Origin: Candidatus Mediterraneibacter stercoripullorum
GTDB lineage: Bacteria > Bacillota > Clostridia > Lachnospirales > Lachnospiraceae
Direction of reading: 5' to 3'
Length of the DNA stretch: 49,813 bases
NCBI GenBank assembly: GCA_019115765.1
Contig: DXCZ01000076.1
Coordinates: forward strand, 1-49,813
This document shows, piece after piece, positions 1 through 7,845 of this stretch. Each line of letters opens with the position of its first letter. The first letter of the stretch is position 1. Both the position numbers and the translations under genes were made by a program. The notes beneath the pieces were generated by a model. The model ran no database searches. It worked only from the letters and a program-made list of their open reading frames with translations, and was not told the origin of the DNA.

Positions 1-125
1 TATCAGTGGCGGGTGTCAATCCCCCATCTGATATACGCTCCGCGAGGCTGCGCAGGGATTCGGAGATGTATTATGTCAGCTAAAGCTGACCCGAATCCCG
101 CGCCAAGACTCGCAAGCGAGTCTTG
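1..125. repeat. Palindromic repeat cluster, copy A
   Basis: Three consecutive hairpins fill this stretch. The first pairs TATCAG (1-6) with CTGATA (28-33). The second pairs GGGATTCGG (56-64) with CCGAATCCC (91-99) and encloses a smaller hairpin, GTCAGCTAAAGCTGAC (75-90). The third pairs CAAGACTCGC (104-113) with GCGAGTCTTG (116-125). A CGCTCCGCG word precedes the second hairpin. The same order of elements, with different stem bases, occurs at 14225-14311, so this looks like one member of a dispersed structured repeat family. It has no coding potential. The left part may continue outside the window. Confidence 0.6.
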
Positions 126-130
126 AATTA

Positions 131-159
131 TTGATGTGACTGTGGATGTTCGCTACAAT
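131..159 (+). promoter_or_regulatory. Candidate sigma-A promoter for the alarmone synthetase
   Basis: TTGATG at 131-136 and TACAAT at 154-159 are separated by exactly 17 bp. This places transcription start near 166, about 50 bp before the synthetase start codon. Confidence 0.55.
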
Positions 160-216
160 TAGAATATTAACAGGATAAAACCGGGCGGCGGACAGGCCGC
201 CGGAACGGAGGAAGAA

Positions 217-966
217 ATGGAAAAAGAAAATCTGCCGAAACTTTTTCAGGGACAGGGCGGCAACCTGATTATGGGGCAGGCGATGGATCTGCTTGATGGT
301 GTTCTGGATTATAAGGAACTGATGATGGGATATGCCTGTGCAATCAAGGAGATCAACACAAAATTCGAAGTGCTGGATACGGAATTTGAGGTGCGGTATA
401 AGAGGAATCCAATCAGCTCCATTCAGACACGGCTGAAGAGCCAGACCAGCATTCTGGAGAAGATGGCAAGGATGGGAATTCCGCCTACAAGGGAGAATAT
501 AGAGCAGAATCTTAATGATATTGCCGGAATCCGGGTGATCTGTTCCTATATCGATGATATCTATCTTCTGGCGGAGGCCCTGACAAGACAGGATGACATT
601 AAGCTGATCAGGAAGAAGGACTATATCAGCAATCCAAAGCCCAACGGATATCGAAGTCTTCATCTGATCGTCAGCATTCCTATTTTTTTCGCGGAATCGG
701 TCAAGGAGGTGAAGGCTGAGGTTCAGATCCGCACCATTGCCATGGATTTCTGGGCAAGTCTGGAGCATCAGATCAAGTATAAGAAGAATGTGGAACATGC
801 AGAGAAGGTAATCGCCCGACTGAAGGAGTGCGCGGAAGAGATTGCTCATGTGGATGAGACGATGCAGGAGATACGGATTGAGATGGACGGTATCAGGGAA
901 GAGACAACAGACGTTGAGGCGTTATATGAAAAGCTGAAAAAGATAGATATCAATCTGATGCCATGA
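217..966 (+). CDS. Small alarmone synthetase (GTP pyrophosphokinase family)
   Basis: This 249-residue protein is a RelA/SpoT-type synthetase domain without HD hydrolase or regulatory domains, as in the small alarmone synthetases RelP/RelQ of Firmicutes (usually 210-260 residues). Family members transfer pyrophosphate from ATP to GTP or GDP, making (p)ppGpp in the cytoplasm. Visible motifs are the RYKRNPISSIQTR basic loop (about residues 67-79), the NPKPNGYRSLH nucleotide-binding signature (about 139-149), and EVQIRTIAMDFWASLEH (about 168-184), which holds the catalytic Glu region. The C-terminal 50 residues are predicted helical, as expected for oligomerisation. The start follows a GGAGGAAGAA ribosome site. 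It appears monocistronic, with its own promoter at 131-159. I do not assign RelP versus RelQ. Confidence 0.9.
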   Translation: MEKENLPKLFQGQGGNLIMGQAMDLLDGVLDYKELMMGYACAIKEINTKFEVLDTEFEVRYKRNPISSIQTRLKSQTSILEKMARMGIPPTRENIEQNLNDIAGIRVICSYIDDIYLLAEALTRQDDIKLIRKKDYISNPKPNGYRSLHLIVSIPIFFAESVKEVKAEVQIRTIAMDFWASLEHQIKYKKNVEHAEKVIARLKECAEEIAHVDETMQEIRIEMDGIREETTDVEALYEKLKKIDINLMP

Positions 967-978
967 CGGCAGACTGTC

Positions 979-1052
979 AGCCGGTACATCATTTCACAAT
1001 TAAAAGCATACTGTATTTTTGGTGTAATTAATCAGTAAATGATGTACTGGCT
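979..1052. repeat. Long-armed inverted repeat after the alarmone synthetase
   Basis: AGCCGGTACATCATTT (979-994) is the reverse complement, with one mismatch, of AAATGATGTACTGGCT (1037-1052). The 42-base loop is AT-rich. There is no T-tract right after the right arm, so it is not a standard terminator, although it lies between two convergent genes and could slow transcription. It could also be the remains of a small inverted-repeat element. Confidence 0.45.
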
Positions 1053-1136
1053 CATTGCCCTGTCGGTGGGAAACGAGCCAGACAGACATGCTTTGATCAT
1101 AAAACACCGTTTTATGACCGGAAATACAATTGGTTT

Positions 1137-2594
1137 CTATGATATCTGAGAGGAGTAGTCCCGCAGGATCTTTTCCAGACGGCTGATCGTTTCAGACGGG
1201 GGATAAAACAGCGATTCATCCAGTGTTTCAAAAAAGTCCAAAAACGACTGCAGAAGACCGGTTTCTTCAATGTTAAGATAAATCGGTGTCCCGGAGTCAA
1301 GCGGGGTGAAGAGCAGGTATCCGGAGCTGGAAGTAATAAATATATTGGCACCGTTCCGGAGAGGTCCGATGCTTTGTTTCAGCATACGCATATGGTATAT
1401 ATTCTGGCGGAGCTCCTTAATTAACCGGGCAATCAACATGATCCTGTCTTCTGGTTCCGGCGTTATGTATATGTAAGAGGGATATTCCTCCAGATGTCCT
1501 GTTCGAAGAAATTCCCATACGCCTTCCTCGGAGAAGATAAGCGTGTGATTTCGATTGAGATGGCGGTCATATGTATTGTGAATATGTTCTTCGAAGGTAT
1601 TGATAAAGGATTCACGGGACGGAATATCATGGCTTACATATTTTTCCAGGAACTCATGCGGCAGAAGCGCTGTCATGCATGGAGTCATCTGAAAGCTGTA
1701 TTCCACAGAGGCGTCTTCGGCGAGGATCCTCTGTACGTATCGGATCTGGTCATATACATTTTCAACTTTAGTCAGCAGCGGTCTTGACAGGTCCACATAA
1801 TTATTGAAAATAATTTCCAGCATGGAAAGGATATCCTGCTGACGGGTGAAAAGCCCTGTCTGTAGTGTCTCTGACAGAATGACTGCATATTCGTCTGTCA
1901 ATATCAGGTATGGAAACAGTCGGAACGTCTCCAGATGAGCGCTGAGGTTGTCGTAATAGTAGTAAGGCTGGTACTGGCAGCCGCAGGTACAGAGTGGCAG
2001 GATATTCATAAGCGTGTGCAGATTGTAATTTTTCCTTGCCGTTGTAACCTGGTCTGTATTATTCAGACAGATGATATGGCTGATGACAAGCGTAGTATCA
2101 TCGTGACGTGCGGAAGTCAAAAGCTGAGTCAGGAACTGGTAATCCGGACGGATCATCAGCTGAAGCTGTCCGCTGCCCCGCTGGATCTGCCTGGTAATTG
2201 CTGTAAAGACAGCCTGGTTGACTTCTGTTTCGTTGCGCAGTGCGATAAGAACGTTTCTGTCTTCTGATAACGTCGAAAATGACGTGCGGATGGTGTTCTT
2301 GTTAGCTATATCCCGGAAATTACAGAGAAATTCAAGCATGTCTTTTCGTTTGTAATAATTGTCATATCCTACCTGTGTGATGTGGTATGCAGTCTTCAGA
2401 TCCCGGCATTCCCCAGGGGTTAACTGAAGAAAACTGGAGATCTTGTCCACTATCTCCGGGGAGGAAGGCGTGCGTTTTCCACGGATGATTTTATACATTA
2501 AGGAACGGTCAATGCCGCAGTATTCTGCCATGGAATACGTGCGGATATTCTTTTTGTGTATATATTCGGAAAGCAGCTGAGAAAATTCGGACAT
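1137..2594 (-). CDS. XRE-family transcriptional regulator with long C-terminal domain
   Basis: The 485-residue protein begins with a helix-turn-helix of the Cro/CI (XRE) type (about residues 5-60; MAEYCGIDRSLMYKIIRGKR is the recognition part). The remaining 420 residues are soluble and match no sensor domain I can name. They presumably sense a signal or mediate oligomerisation. The start follows an AGGAGG ribosome site (complement of 2604-2609). It reads convergently to the alarmone synthetase and is not obviously in an operon. An inverted repeat and a direct repeat just upstream (2646-2697) are candidate autoregulatory operators. Targets cannot be inferred. Confidence 0.8.
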   Translation of the reverse strand: MSEFSQLLSEYIHKKNIRTYSMAEYCGIDRSLMYKIIRGKRTPSSPEIVDKISSFLQLTPGECRDLKTAYHITQVGYDNYYKRKDMLEFLCNFRDIANKNTIRTSFSTLSEDRNVLIALRNETEVNQAVFTAITRQIQRGSGQLQLMIRPDYQFLTQLLTSARHDDTTLVISHIICLNNTDQVTTARKNYNLHTLMNILPLCTCGCQYQPYYYYDNLSAHLETFRLFPYLILTDEYAVILSETLQTGLFTRQQDILSMLEIIFNNYVDLSRPLLTKVENVYDQIRYVQRILAEDASVEYSFQMTPCMTALLPHEFLEKYVSHDIPSRESFINTFEEHIHNTYDRHLNRNHTLIFSEEGVWEFLRTGHLEEYPSYIYITPEPEDRIMLIARLIKELRQNIYHMRMLKQSIGPLRNGANIFITSSSGYLLFTPLDSGTPIYLNIEETGLLQSFLDFFETLDESLFYPPSETISRLEKILRDYSSQIS

Positions 2595-2630
2595 ATGTGT
2601 TTCCTCCTGTGGTCAAAAATAAGTATGTTC

Positions 2631-2697
2631 AGTATAGCATCATGCCTGCAAAAATGCCAGATATTTGCAGAAAAAAATGTCCACAATGCTGTCCACA
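2631..2697 (-). promoter_or_regulatory. Candidate promoter and operators of the XRE regulator
   Basis: On the minus strand TATACT (complement of 2631-2636) could be a -10 box, with a poor -35. Upstream are an inverted repeat with CTGCAAA (2646-2652) and TTTGCAG (2664-2670), and two direct copies of TGTCCACA (2678-2685 and 2690-2697). Placement around the promoter suggests autoregulation, but no binding protein is shown. Confidence 0.3.
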
Positions 2698-2954
2698 TAT
2701 TGAAATGTTTCTTCAGTATAGTAGTATATAAATGATGCCCGGCGTATGTGTGCGGCGCTGAATGATTTGTGGGCATTATGGGTGGGGCTGTTAACGCAAC
2801 ACCATATAAACGAGAAAGAAAATCGGAAGTTCGCTTTGAAAATCTAAGCAGTCATTCCAACTGGCAGCAGGCAGGATGAGTATGCCGGTGTCGGAAGTGT
2901 TGACTATAAGAGGTGCACGGGTCAGTCCTTAAGGTTCTCCAGGGGGGAGATATA

Positions 2955-3062
2955 ATGGAAGTGTGTCTGGATGGATTTATGCACAAATCTTCCTTTGAAG
3001 TTTCGGGTATTAGTGCTGACTGCTTCCGGTTTTCCTCTCTCGCTGAATTCAAATATGTATGA
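2955..3062 (+). CDS. Possible 35-residue small ORF, unknown
   Basis: An ATG at 2955 follows a GGGGGGAG ribosome-site-like run by 5 bases and opens a 35-codon frame ending at 3062. The peptide (MEVCLDGFMHKSS at the start) resembles nothing I know, has no signal peptide, and no clear promoter precedes it. It may be a chance frame in an otherwise empty 620-bp stretch between the XRE regulator and the hydrolase remnant. I see nothing else with coding character in 2698-3215. Confidence 0.2.
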   Translation: MEVCLDGFMHKSSFEVSGISADCFRFSSLAEFKYV

Positions 3063-3145
3063 TTATCTGATCCTTTATGATTTTTGGACGGAATCTGTCG
3101 GGAAGAAAAGTATAAAACAAAAGGTATATACTGGGAAACTAATCG

Positions 3146-3175
3146 GGACTTCTGTGTGAAGTCCTATTTATTTTA
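3146..3175 (+). terminator. Terminator-like hairpin
   Basis: GGACTTC (3146-3152) pairs perfectly with GAAGTCC (3158-3164) across a 5-base loop and is followed by TATTTATTTTA. It may end whatever transcript arises in 2700-3140. Confidence 0.45.
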
Positions 3176-3215
3176 TAATGATGCCATAATAAAAAGATAC
3201 TGGAAGGGATGGAAG

Positions 3216-3452
3216 GAATTGAATCGATTGGTGACAGGAAGCGAGCCGCCCACATATGCCTGCGTGGGAACCAGTGATGGGATTGCCTCCTACCGTTCCA
3301 TGGAGACTTATATCAGCCGGATCCAGGATAACGGGACAGATGCGGAGATAGAAGTCTTCGAGGGCCTGAGGCATGGATTCGGCTTGGGAGAAGGCACTGT
3401 GGCGGAAGGGTGGATTGACCGGGCAGTGAGCTTCTGGGAACGAAATATGTAA
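3216..3452 (+). pseudogene. C-terminal remnant of an alpha/beta hydrolase
   Basis: The last ~78 codons before the stop at 3452 read like the C-terminus of a secreted or cytosolic esterase of the dienelactone-hydrolase/xylan-esterase group. PPTYACVGTSDGIASYR carries the strand and acidic-residue region, and GLRHGFGLGEGTVAEGW carries the catalytic His in an HGF motif. The nucleophile-elbow GxSxG and the whole N-terminal two thirds are missing upstream, and the frame before ~3216 is unrelated sequence. No ribosome site precedes it. This is a truncated, presumably non-functional remnant adjoining the hicAB locus. Confidence 0.6.
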
Positions 3453-3539
3453 ACGATATATCCATGAGACTCGCATATATGTGAATAAAATAATATAATA
3501 ACAATTATATAAATGTACTCATAAGTGAATTAAAAATTA

Positions 3540-3568
3540 TTGAACGATGTGTGTTAAATGTGTATAAT
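3540..3568 (+). promoter_or_regulatory. Promoter of hicAB
   Basis: TTGAAC (3540-3545) and TATAAT (3563-3568) have a 17-bp spacer, close to sigma-A consensus. Transcription would start near 3575, just before the GGGGAGAGG ribosome site of hicA. HicB-type antitoxins usually repress this promoter. Confidence 0.65.
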
Positions 3569-3586
3569 ATAATTGGGGAGAGGATT

Positions 3587-3757
3587 ATGAAACAGAGAGA
3601 TCTGATTAAAAAACTTCAAAATGCAGGTTTCAGATTTGTAAGACATGGAGGAGCTCATGATATTTATAAAAGAGGGCAGGAGGAAGAAAAGATACCGCGA
3701 CATAAAGAGATAAATGAGAAGCTTGCGAGAGCAATACTGAAAAAATGGGGATTATAA
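3587..3757 (+). CDS. hicA: HicA-type mRNA interferase toxin
   Basis: A 56-residue basic protein with the double-stranded RNA-binding-like fold signature of HicA. It has KLQNAGFRFVRHGGAHDIYKR with the catalytic His in the HGGAHDIY segment (about residue 25). HicA cleaves mRNA and tmRNA and arrests growth unless bound by HicB. The start at ATG 3587 is chosen because GGGGAGAGG sits 4 bases upstream. A GTG 12 codons earlier would overlap the promoter region. Length is normal for the family (55-65). It is followed 27 bp later by hicB, the usual toxin-first order. Confidence 0.88.
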   Translation: MKQRDLIKKLQNAGFRFVRHGGAHDIYKRGQEEEKIPRHKEINEKLARAILKKWGL

Positions 3758-3784
3758 TATTGAAGGATGGCAGGAGGCATAGAA

Positions 3785-4222
3785 ATGAAAGTGGCTTATC
3801 CGGTTATATTTACGGAAATAGAAACGAATATACTGATTGAAGTACCTGATTTGGGGATCTTAACAGAAGCAAACGAAGAAGGTAAGGAAAAGGCGTCCTT
3901 TGCAGATGCTATTATGATGGCAAGGGATGCGATTGGAATTGCCTGCATTTCAGCAGAGGATGAGGGGAAAGAACTGGCAGAGGCCACAGCCCTGGCAGCT
4001 GTTGACACAAAAAAAGGAACGTTTGCGGAGGAAGGTCCCGGAATCGTTTCACTTGTAGATGTAGATTTGGCGGAATATCGAAGAAAATTGGACAACAGAA
4101 CGGTTAGAAGAAATGTTACTTTACCTAATTGGCTTAATTTTGAAGCGGAGAAGGCAGGGATTAATGTGTCCCGAGTGCTTCAGGAGGCATTGATGAGCAA
4201 GCTTGGGGTATCAAAGCACTGA
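3785..4222 (+). CDS. hicB: HicB-type antitoxin
   Basis: A 145-residue protein with an N-terminal HicB partial RNase H-like domain (about residues 1-60; YPVIFTEIETNILIEVPDL, then a SFADAIMMARDAIG helix) that binds HicA. A C-terminal ribbon-helix-helix segment (about 110-140; RRNVTLPNWLNFEAEKAGIN) would bind DNA and autoregulate the operon. The start at ATG 3785 is preferred because AGGAGG lies at 3772-3777. An ATG 18 bases earlier lacks such spacing. It is co-transcribed with hicA. Confidence 0.88.
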   Translation: MKVAYPVIFTEIETNILIEVPDLGILTEANEEGKEKASFADAIMMARDAIGIACISAEDEGKELAEATALAAVDTKKGTFAEEGPGIVSLVDVDLAEYRRKLDNRTVRRNVTLPNWLNFEAEKAGINVSRVLQEALMSKLGVSKH

Positions 4223-4282
4223 AATTTGCGGGGATGTGAAAACATTTATTATTTCCAGGATATAAGCAAAAAGTTGGCAAAG

Positions 4283-4329
4283 CAGCCGGAAAATCTGTGT
4301 TTCATACTTGAGATTTCCCGGCTGTTTTG
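4283..4329 (+). terminator. Terminator after hicAB
   Basis: CAGCCGGAAAATCT (4283-4296) pairs with AGATTTCCCGGCTG (4311-4324) with one mismatch, followed by TTTTGC. It separates hicB from the convergent mgtA and may work weakly in both directions. Confidence 0.6.
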
Positions 4330-4378
4330 CTGTCCTTTATACAGGTTTTATAACACCTTGCAGATTTATCTCCTTCCA

Positions 4379-7084
4379 TCACAGCCACTCCCCATACCTA
4401 CGGATATAGATATTCTTTACCGCAGTTACAAGAACCATATACCCAAGCAGGATTCCTGCCAGCCATGGGAAATACATGACCGGAAGAGCGGTCAGTTCAA
4501 GCGCGGTTCCCAGCGGAGTAAAGGGAATGATCGTCACCACACCGATCCCCAGGATAGAGAGCAGCGTAACAGGAGCGGATGCCAGGCTCTGTATAAATGG
4601 GATCTTCGGTGTACGGATCATATGAATGACCATTGTCTGGCTCCACATGGACTCCACAAACCAGCCGGTCTGGAACAGTGCGATGTACAGTGCCTGCGCC
4701 GCCGGATCCGTGATCTGGGGATACAGCATACCGCCGGTAAACATAGGACAGATCACAAAATACATCAGCAGATAAGTAGCAATATCAAAGACCGAGCTGG
4801 TCGGGCCGATCCACAGCATAAACCGTCCGATGCCGGATGCGTCCCATCTGCGGGGAACCTTGAGATAGCTGCTGTCCACATGGTCCCAGGAAATGGCGGT
4901 GCACGAGATATCGTAGATCAGGTTCAGCAGGATCAGGTGCAGTGAGGCCATGGGCAGAAACGGAAGAAATGCGCTTGCCGCCAGCACGGAAAACATATTT
5001 CCGAAGTTGGAGGAGGCGGTCATCTTGATATATTTGATCATGTTGGCATAGGTCTTTCTTCCTTCGATGACGCCTTCTTCCAGCACCATCAGGTCCTTTT
5101 CCAGAAGGACGACAGATGCTGATTCTTTTGCGATATCTACTGCCGTGTCAACGGAGATGCCTACGTCAGAGGCCTTCATGGCTGCGGCATCATTGATCCC
5201 GTCTCCCATGTAGCCTGTGCTGTGCCCGTTTTCTCTCAGTACACGGATGATGCGGGCTTTCTGCGACGGCGACAGCTTGGCGAATACTGTGATATCCTCT
5301 GCTGCGCTGCTCAGCTCCTGATCATCCATCTTATCCAGATCGCTGCCCAGAAGGATCCGGTCTGCCCGCAGGCCTACCTGCCGGCATATGGCACAGGTAA
5401 CCTTTTCGTTGTCACCGGTCAGGATCTTTACGTCCACTCCATATTCGCGGAGAGCCTGAATAGCTGCCTTTGTGGTAGCTTTCGGCGGATCCAGAAATGC
5501 AAGAAATCCGATCAGCACCATGCCGCTTTCATCCTCGACAGAGAACTGTCCCACGGGAGAAGGATTGGTCTTCTGGGCGACAGCGATAACCCGCATTCCC
5601 TTTTCGTTCAGCTCATCCGACTTCGTAAGGACAAGGCAGCGCACCTGGTCTGTGAGTGGACGGATCTCTCCGCCGCATTCTGCATAACTGCAGCATTTCA
5701 GCATTTCTTCGACTGCGCCTTTGGTGACAAGCTGGGTCTTGCCGTCTGTATCCCGGACTACTACGCTCATTCTGCGTCGCTCGAAGTCGAAGGGGATCTC
5801 GTCTACCTTAGTGTATCTGCTGATCAGCTGATCAGATCCCAGCTCCTCCTGCTTTGAGATTACCGCGATATCGATCAGGTTTTTCAGTCCGGTCTGGAAC
5901 CAGCTGTTCAGGAAGGCGTGGCGGAGGACGCGGTCGTCCTCTTCTCCGTCCACATTCAGATGATATTCCAGTATAACCTTATCCTGCGTCAGTGTTCCGG
6001 TCTTATCCGTGCAGAGGATATCGATAGAACCGAGATTCTGAATGGAATTCAGGTTTTTGATGATTACCTTTTTTCTGCTCATAGCCATGGCGCCCTTGGC
6101 CAGGGACGTTGTTACGATCATGGGAAGCATCTCCGGAGTCAGCCCCACTGCGATGGAAATCGCGAACAGCGCTGCCTGCATCCAGTCGCCTTTTGTAAAT
6201 CCATTGACAAAAAGCACGATGGGAACCATGATCAGCATAAAACGGATCAGAACCCAGGAAACGGCGTTGACTCCTTTCTCGAAAGTCGTCTTCGGCGGCT
6301 TTTCATTCAGTGTTTTTGCCATTGTGCCAAGCATGGTATCGTTTCCAACGGCGATCACAATGCCTCTGGCGCTTCCGCTGATGACATTGCTCCCCATAAA
6401 CGCCAGATTTCTCATATCTGTGAGAGTGTCATTTCCGTTGTCTGCTTCGCCCCACTTCTCTACCGGTTCGCTCTCTCCGGTCAGAGCAGACTGGCTGATA
6501 AACAGATCCTTTGCGCTGAGGATTCTCATGTCGGCAGGGATCATATCTCCTGCGGACAGATATACGATGTCCCCGACCGCGATCTCATCCATGGGGATTT
6601 CTGACTGTACGCCGGAGCGCATGACGCAGGCTGTCGTGTGGATCATGCCCAGCAGCTTTGCCGCTACATTTCCGCTGCGTGTCTCCTGTACGAAGCGGAG
6701 AACGCCGGAAAACATGACCATAACGGTTATAATACTTACCGTTGCGTAATTCTCATCGCCCGGATCAGCGAATACAATATCCGTAAACACGGAGATGACT
6801 GCAAGTACCAGCAGAACGACCGTAAACGGATTGATAAAGGCGGCGAAGAGTCGTTTGACAAGCGGTTCTTTCCTGCCGTAAGTAAGGATATTTTCTCCGT
6901 ATTTTTCCTTTGCCTCGGCTGCGGCTTCGTTATCGAGTCCATCCGGTGAAGTTCCATAATCTTTTAATATTTTCTCTTCTGTATATGCAGCTGCCCGGTA
7001 CAGCCTTTCCCGAATCCCGCTGCTTTTTGCAGCTGTGTTTCCCATTACGTGCCTTGCAAAATTTTTGTTCATTTTGTTCATCAT
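4379..7084 (-). CDS. mgtA: Magnesium-translocating P-type ATPase (P3B)
   Basis: This 901-residue membrane pump imports Mg2+ at the cost of ATP. Visible features are an N-terminal cation-ATPase domain, a TGES actuator motif ([12 protein letters not shown], about residue 200), and the phosphorylation motif [11 protein letters not shown] (about residue 357; phospho-Asp in DKTGT). The hinge [21 protein letters not shown] (about 623-643) and about ten hydrophobic membrane spans complete the set. Length matches MgtA/MgtB (about 900). The start follows AAGGAGGT (complement of 7092-7099). Mg2+ specificity is supported by the M-box riboswitch in the leader. A 43-codon ORF and a second terminator lie between riboswitch and gene, so expression seems gated twice. 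The stop is close to the hicAB terminator. Confidence 0.95.
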   Translation of the reverse strand: MMNKMNKNFARHVMGNTAAKSSGIRERLYRAAAYTEEKILKDYGTSPDGLDNEAAAEAKEKYGENILTYGRKEPLVKRLFAAFINPFTVVLLVLAVISVFTDIVFADPGDENYATVSIITVMVMFSGVLRFVQETRSGNVAAKLLGMIHTTACVMRSGVQSEIPMDEIAVGDIVYLSAGDMIPADMRILSAKDLFISQSALTGESEPVEKWGEADNGNDTLTDMRNLAFMGSNVISGSARGIVIAVGNDTMLGTMAKTLNEKPPKTTFEKGVNAVSWVLIRFMLIMVPIVLFVNGFTKGDWMQAALFAISIAVGLTPEMLPMIVTTSLAKGAMAMSRKKVIIKNLNSIQNLGSIDILCTDKTGTLTQDKVILEYHLNVDGEEDDRVLRHAFLNSWFQTGLKNLIDIAVISKQEELGSDQLISRYTKVDEIPFDFERRRMSVVVRDTDGKTQLVTKGAVEEMLKCCSYAECGGEIRPLTDQVRCLVLTKSDELNEKGMRVIAVAQKTNPSPVGQFSVEDESGMVLIGFLAFLDPPKATTKAAIQALREYGVDVKILTGDNEKVTCAICRQVGLRADRILLGSDLDKMDDQELSSAAEDITVFAKLSPSQKARIIRVLRENGHSTGYMGDGINDAAAMKASDVGISVDTAVDIAKESASVVLLEKDLMVLEEGVIEGRKTYANMIKYIKMTASSNFGNMFSVLAASAFLPFLPMASLHLILLNLIYDISCTAISWDHVDSSYLKVPRRWDASGIGRFMLWIGPTSSVFDIATYLLMYFVICPMFTGGMLYPQITDPAAQALYIALFQTGWFVESMWSQTMVIHMIRTPKIPFIQSLASAPVTLLSILGIGVVTIIPFTPLGTALELTALPVMYFPWLAGILLGYMVLVTAVKNIYIRRYGEWL

Positions 7085-7111
7085 GATCTGTACCTCCTTA
7101 AAAATGGGCGC

Positions 7112-7149
7112 AAAAAACCCGTCGCCCGTAAATCATCACAAAACGACGG
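7112..7149 (-). terminator. Second intrinsic terminator in the mgtA leader
   Basis: On the minus strand CCGTCG (complement of 7144-7149) pairs with CGACGG (complement of 7119-7124) around a 19-base loop. A run of six or more T residues (complement of 7112-7117) follows. It begins 17 bases after the stop codon of the leader ORF and ends just before the mgtA ribosome site, the placement expected of a translation-coupled attenuator. Confidence 0.6.
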
Positions 7150-7165
7150 ATCAGAAAGAGAGGCA

Positions 7166-7297
7166 CTAAAAGGAAATACGACAGGAGAGCGCATCCATGC
7201 CCATATTGTAACCGTATCGTGTCCATCGTTCTGCAATCAGACTGCAGTTACCTGTGATCAAATTAAAATCCTGACTGTGACTTCGGCATTGTTCCAT
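7166..7297 (-). CDS. Leader ORF of 43 codons upstream of mgtA
   Basis: On the minus strand AGGTGAGG sits 5 bases before an ATG (7297) opening a 43-codon frame that ends in TAG (7166-7168). The peptide begins MEQCRSHSQDF and contains WTRYGYNMGMDALS near its end. It has no signal peptide or known domain. It lies between the M-box terminator and a second terminator, in the 326-nt untranslated region before mgtA. A regulatory leader peptide, analogous in position to Salmonella MgtL but unrelated in sequence and not proline-rich, is one reading. A small membrane-pump partner or a chance frame are alternatives. Translation is inferred only from the ribosome site and the architecture. Confidence 0.45.
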   Translation of the reverse strand: MEQCRSHSQDFNLITGNCSLIAERWTRYGYNMGMDALSCRISF

Positions 7298-7410
7298 GAT
7301 GCCTCACCTGCCTTTCGTTTGAATCAGTCATTGGAAGTACCAAAAGGTACATTCCGGGGGTGTAAGCGGCTGTCAAGGGTCCGGGCAGGCCCGGACTTTG
7401 GCTCATCGCC

Positions 7411-7448
7411 ATAAAAAAATCCCGTATGTCCGGATAGAACATACGGGA
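7411..7448 (-). terminator. M-box expression-platform terminator
   Basis: On the minus strand CCCGTATGT pairs with ACATACGGG (complement of 7421-7447 arms) and is followed by ATTTTTTTAT. It lies directly after the M-box, so Mg2+ binding is expected to favour this hairpin and stop transcription before mgtA. Confidence 0.8.
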
Positions 7449-7460
7449 ATAACAACCCAT

Positions 7461-7612
7461 CAGTACATTCGTCTGAGCTTTAGCTTTGCAGGGCGGTGAA
7501 ACTGTATTATGATACACCTTGCGTTCGATGTACCCTGTTCAAACCAGCTCATAGTGTCTCCACTATTTCGCGGCAACAGCCCATATCCCTGCAGTAGCCT
7601 TACCTACCGAAC
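7461..7612 (-). ncRNA. M-box (ykoK-type) Mg2+ riboswitch
   Basis: On the minus strand the leader begins GTTCGGTAGGTAAGGCTAC and ends GCTAAAGCTCAGACGA. These are the two most conserved stretches of M-box riboswitches (the GTTAGGTGAGGCT 5' box and the GCTAAAGCTC 3' box). About 150 nt separate them, and the three-arm fold is plausible. It lies between a strong promoter and a terminator, upstream of mgtA, the usual partner. High Mg2+ compacts the RNA and promotes termination. Confidence 0.85.
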
Positions 7613-7618
7613 AATTTC

Positions 7619-7647
7619 AAAATAGCATGGAGAAACTGATTTGTCAA
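7619..7647 (-). promoter_or_regulatory. Promoter of the mgtA transcript
   Basis: On the minus strand TTGACA (complement of 7642-7647) and TATTTT (complement of 7619-7624) are spaced by 17 bp. Transcription would start close to the first base of the M-box. Confidence 0.75.
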
Positions 7648-7723
7648 CCCTGTAAATGAGGATTTTTGACTGGAACGGACTGAATTGTTAACGGAATTTT
7701 CAGGGGCTCTTTTCCAACTTTAC

Positions 7724-7752
7724 TTGCCTATTTTCGCCCATTCCCCTATAAT
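7724..7752 (+). promoter_or_regulatory. Promoter of the hydrogenase operon
   Basis: TTGCCT (7724-7729) and TATAAT (7747-7752) are separated by 17 bp. The start of transcription would be near 7759, giving an ~87-nt leader before the first gene. It is back-to-back with the mgtA promoter, about 75 bp apart. Confidence 0.7.
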
Positions 7753-7760
7753 AAAATCAA

Positions 7761-7778
7761 TTGATAATTTCTTATCAA
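7761..7778. promoter_or_regulatory. Rex-like redox operator
   Basis: The perfect 18-bp palindrome TTGATAATTTCTTATCAA has 7-bp arms and a 4-bp centre. It differs at one position per arm from the clostridial Rex consensus TTGTTAAnnnnTTAACAA. It lies immediately downstream of the -10 box, where a bound repressor would block initiation. Rex releases DNA at high NADH/NAD+, which fits an NADH-consuming hydrogenase. Confidence 0.65.
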
Positions 7779-7845
7779 ATCATAACTGTCACGGCCCGGA
7801 CTTCTGCCCGGCTGGGGCGAAAATCATTTTATAAGGAGGTATCCC

